Origin: Terriglobia bacterium
GTDB lineage: Bacteria; Acidobacteriota; Terriglobia; Bryobacterales; Bryobacteraceae
Direction of reading: 5' to 3'
Assembly: GCA_020073345.1 (NCBI GenBank)
Contig: JAIQFI010000001.1
Span: forward strand, 62,001-126,000
DNA length: 64,000 nt
Position numbers and translations under genes: made by a program. Shown here one piece after another: positions 62,353 through 64,000 of this stretch (positions within the stretch are counted from its first letter, which is position 1; each line of letters opens with the position of its first letter). Below the pieces are notes generated by a model. It saw only the letters and a list, made by a program, of their open reading frames with translations. It made no database searches and had not been told where the DNA came from.

Positions 62353-63618
62353 ATGGAAGCACTCAAGGGAGTCCGCATTCTCGACATGACTCACGTGCAG
62401 GCAGGGCCGACGTGCTCGCAGCTGCTGGCGTGGTTGGGAGCGGACGTGATCAAGCTGGAATCGCCCGCCGGCGACGCGACGCGCGGCCAACTGCGCGACG
62501 TGCCCAATGCGGACAGCTTGTACTTCACGATGCTGAACTGCAACAAGCGCTCGATCACGGTCAATATGAAGTCGCCCGACGGCAAGGCGGTATTCGTCGA
62601 GCTGCTGAAAAAGAGCGACATCATCATGGAGAATTTCGGCCCGGGAGTGCTCGACCGGCTCGGATTCCCTTGGGAGAAGATCCACGAAATTAATCCGCGC
62701 GTGGTGATGGGATCGATTAAGGGCTTTGGCTCCTCCGGCCCATATGCGGACTTCAAGGCGTATGAGAATGTGGCGCAGGCCATGGGCGGTGCGATGAGCA
62801 CCACCGGAATCCCCGAAGGTCCGCCGTATGTCACCGGCGCTCAGATCGGCGACACCGGAACCGGCTTGCACCTGGCGATTGGACTCCTGGCCGCGCTGCA
62901 CCAGCGGGATCGCACGGGCGAGGGCCAGTACGTCGAAGTGGCGATGATGGACGGTGTGATGAACCTGTGCCGCGTCAAGTGGCGCGATCACCAGCGTCTG
63001 ACTCGCCAGGAGCTTTCGGAGTATTCGGTCCCGACCAAAGGCCTCACCACCACGCCACGAGCAGGCAACGATTCCGGCGGCGGCCAGCTAGGCAACGCGA
63101 TCAAGTGCAAGCCCGGCGGGCCCAACGACTATATCTACGTAGTGGTTCAGGAAGCGGTGTGGGATGGGCTCGCCAAGCGCATCGGACCCGACGTGGGCCA
63201 GCCGGATCTGGCGACGGATCCGCGCTATCTCAAGATCGGCGACCGGCGCAAGAATCAGAATGACGTTTGGCGGCTACTGGAACAGTTCGCATCGAAGTAC
63301 ACCAAGCGCGAGTTCATGGTGATCTTGAACGATCTGGATGTGCCCTGCGGGCCAATCATGTCTACCGAAGACCTGGCCAACGACGAGCACGTGCGCGGGC
63401 GCGAGATGTACGTCGAGCTCGACCATCCGCAGCGCGGCAAGTGGTTCAACATCGGCATGCCCATCAAGCTGTCGGCGTCTCCTGCGAAAATCGATCGGTC
63501 GCCGACGTTAGGCGAGCATACCGACGAGATCTTGAAAGAGGTCCTCGGGTTGAGCGATGCCGACATTGCGGCCAAGAAAGCGGCGGGCGCGTTTTCGTTG
63601 CCGCCGAAAACCAAATGA
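62353..63618 (+). CDS. frc: Formyl-CoA:oxalate CoA-transferase (class III CoA-transferase)
   Basis: 421 residues, aaggag ribosome site about 13 bases upstream. Highly similar in layout and sequence to Frc: [53 protein letters not shown], and the catalytic Asp in [13 protein letters not shown] (Asp167, equivalent of the Asp in Frc that forms a mixed anhydride). C-terminal part PLLGEHTDEVL-like is seen as [17 protein letters not shown]. Transfers CoA from formyl-CoA to oxalate, which a ThDP decarboxylase then splits. Downstream gene starts in the stop codon. Confidence 0.92.
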   Translation: MEALKGVRILDMTHVQAGPTCSQLLAWLGADVIKLESPAGDATRGQLRDVPNADSLYFTMLNCNKRSITVNMKSPDGKAVFVELLKKSDIIMENFGPGVLDRLGFPWEKIHEINPRVVMGSIKGFGSSGPYADFKAYENVAQAMGGAMSTTGIPEGPPYVTGAQIGDTGTGLHLAIGLLAALHQRDRTGEGQYVEVAMMDGVMNLCRVKWRDHQRLTRQELSEYSVPTKGLTTTPRAGNDSGGGQLGNAIKCKPGGPNDYIYVVVQEAVWDGLAKRIGPDVGQPDLATDPRYLKIGDRRKNQNDVWRLLEQFASKYTKREFMVILNDLDVPCGPIMSTEDLANDEHVRGREMYVELDHPQRGKWFNIGMPIKLSASPAKIDRSPTLGEHTDEILKEVLGLSDADIAAKKAAGAFSLPPKTK

Positions 63619-64000
63619 AGATCGCCATCATCGGCCAGCAGGACTTCGGCAAGGCGGTGCTGGAGGCATTTCTTTCTCGCGGCGATCAGGTCGGCGCGGT
63701 GTTTTGCGCGCCGGAGAAAGAGGGCGCCAGACCCGATGCTTTGCGGGCCGCTGCGCAGGAGAAAGGCCTGAAAGTCCATCAGTTCAAGTCGCTACGGGAT
63801 CCGGAAGCCGCGCGAGCCATGCAGGAATCCGGCGCCGATATCGGCATTATGGCTTTCGTATTGCAGTTCGCGCCCCAGGACTTCGTCACGATTCCAAAGC
63901 ATGGCACGATCCAGTATCATCCGTCGCTGCTGCCGAAATATCGTGGCCCCAGTTCGATCAACTGGCCGATCATCAAGGGCGAGACGGAAACCGGGCTGAC
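63615..64000 (+). CDS. 10-formyl-tetrahydrofolate hydrolase domain (FDH/Fmt-like), cut by window end
   Basis: 128 codons visible, no stop before the window end. Overlaps the Frc stop (ATGA). N-terminal domain closely resembles the hydrolase part of 10-formyl-THF dehydrogenase and methionyl-tRNA formyltransferase: [38 protein letters not shown], and the folate/active-site block [20 protein letters not shown]. The order matches the ALDH1L-type hydrolase more than Fmt. In this context it may remove the formyl group from folate, completing a C1 route. Whether a C-terminal aldehyde-dehydrogenase domain follows is not visible. Confidence 0.85.
   Translation, partial: MKIAIIGQQDFGKAVLEAFLSRGDQVGAVFCAPEKEGARPDALRAAAQEKGLKVHQFKSLRDPEAARAMQESGADIGIMAFVLQFAPQDFVTIPKHGTIQYHPSLLPKYRGPSSINWPIIKGETETGL

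Noticed and set aside
1-64000. tRNA, rRNA, CRISPR arrays, prophage or integrated element
   Set aside because: No cloverleaf with CCA, no rRNA-like segment, no repeat-spacer pattern and no phage structural genes were recognised by eye. A covariance scan would be needed to exclude small RNAs.

Overview
The window is 64 kb of GC-rich, densely coded bacterial chromosome with about 65 genes. No tRNA, rRNA, CRISPR array, prophage or intact insertion sequence was seen. The overall style suggests an acidobacterium, most likely a Bryobacterales/Solibacter-like soil bacterium. Pointers are many secreted proteins of unknown function, PEGA/TPR/caspase proteins, a DLSGVW-type secreted protein, TonB C-terminal-domain repeats, an ECF sigma/anti-sigma pair, and a single-anchor succinate dehydrogenase like mycobacterial Sdh1. 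This placement is inference; no marker gene was compared.

Layout. 1-9 kb: 3' end of guaA, then leftward genes for two small secreted proteins, an ATP-grasp ligase paired with a zinc peptidase, a low-GC membrane protein, and an operon of two DUF4384-like proteins with a caspase-PEGA-TPR protein. 9-17 kb: a phosphofructokinase with pyrophosphate-type active-site residues, a methyltransferase, succinate dehydrogenase (anchor-A-B), a uridine kinase gene broken by a frameshift in its P-loop, a 23S rRNA uracil methyltransferase and trpS. 17-23 kb: a compact leftward operon MBOAT - SGNH - SGNH - zinc ribbon - SH3 lipoprotein, which looks like a cell-envelope (perhaps peptidoglycan) O-acylation unit. 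23-31 kb: a secreted metallo-beta-lactamase-fold protein, argC-argB, a molybdopterin-binding-domain protein with a structured leader, acpP-fabF and etfBA. 31-35 kb: leftward run thpR-plsY-gpsA-ECF sigma-anti-sigma-DUF3106. 35-41 kb: two members of one uncharacterised secreted family flank a triple TonB_C protein and an orphan Cas6-like protein; then a 3-methyladenine glycosylase and a phosphohexomutase. 41-45 kb: a deacetylase-ACP-ketosynthase cassette, then a scar with a transposase fragment and a doubly frameshifted gene, then an OGFr-domain protein. 45-53 kb: a PEGA protein, two glycosyltransferases, and a porin/HD-GYP/cupredoxin operon. 53-58 kb: three HlyD-type adaptors and one MacB-type permease, overlapping head to tail, with no ATPase. 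58-64 kb: radical SAM protein, class II aldolase, an unusual ThDP-dependent enzyme, a formyl-CoA transferase (Frc) homologue, and the start of a 10-formyl-tetrahydrofolate hydrolase-like gene cut by the window end.

Most interesting points: the ThDP enzyme/Frc/formyl-THF hydrolase module (possible oxalate or C1-CoA metabolism with a non-canonical decarboxylase); the ATPase-less triple-adaptor transporter; the orphan Cas6-like gene in a housekeeping operon; the caspase operon; and the O-acylation operon. Two genes carry frameshifts that could be real decay or sequencing errors.
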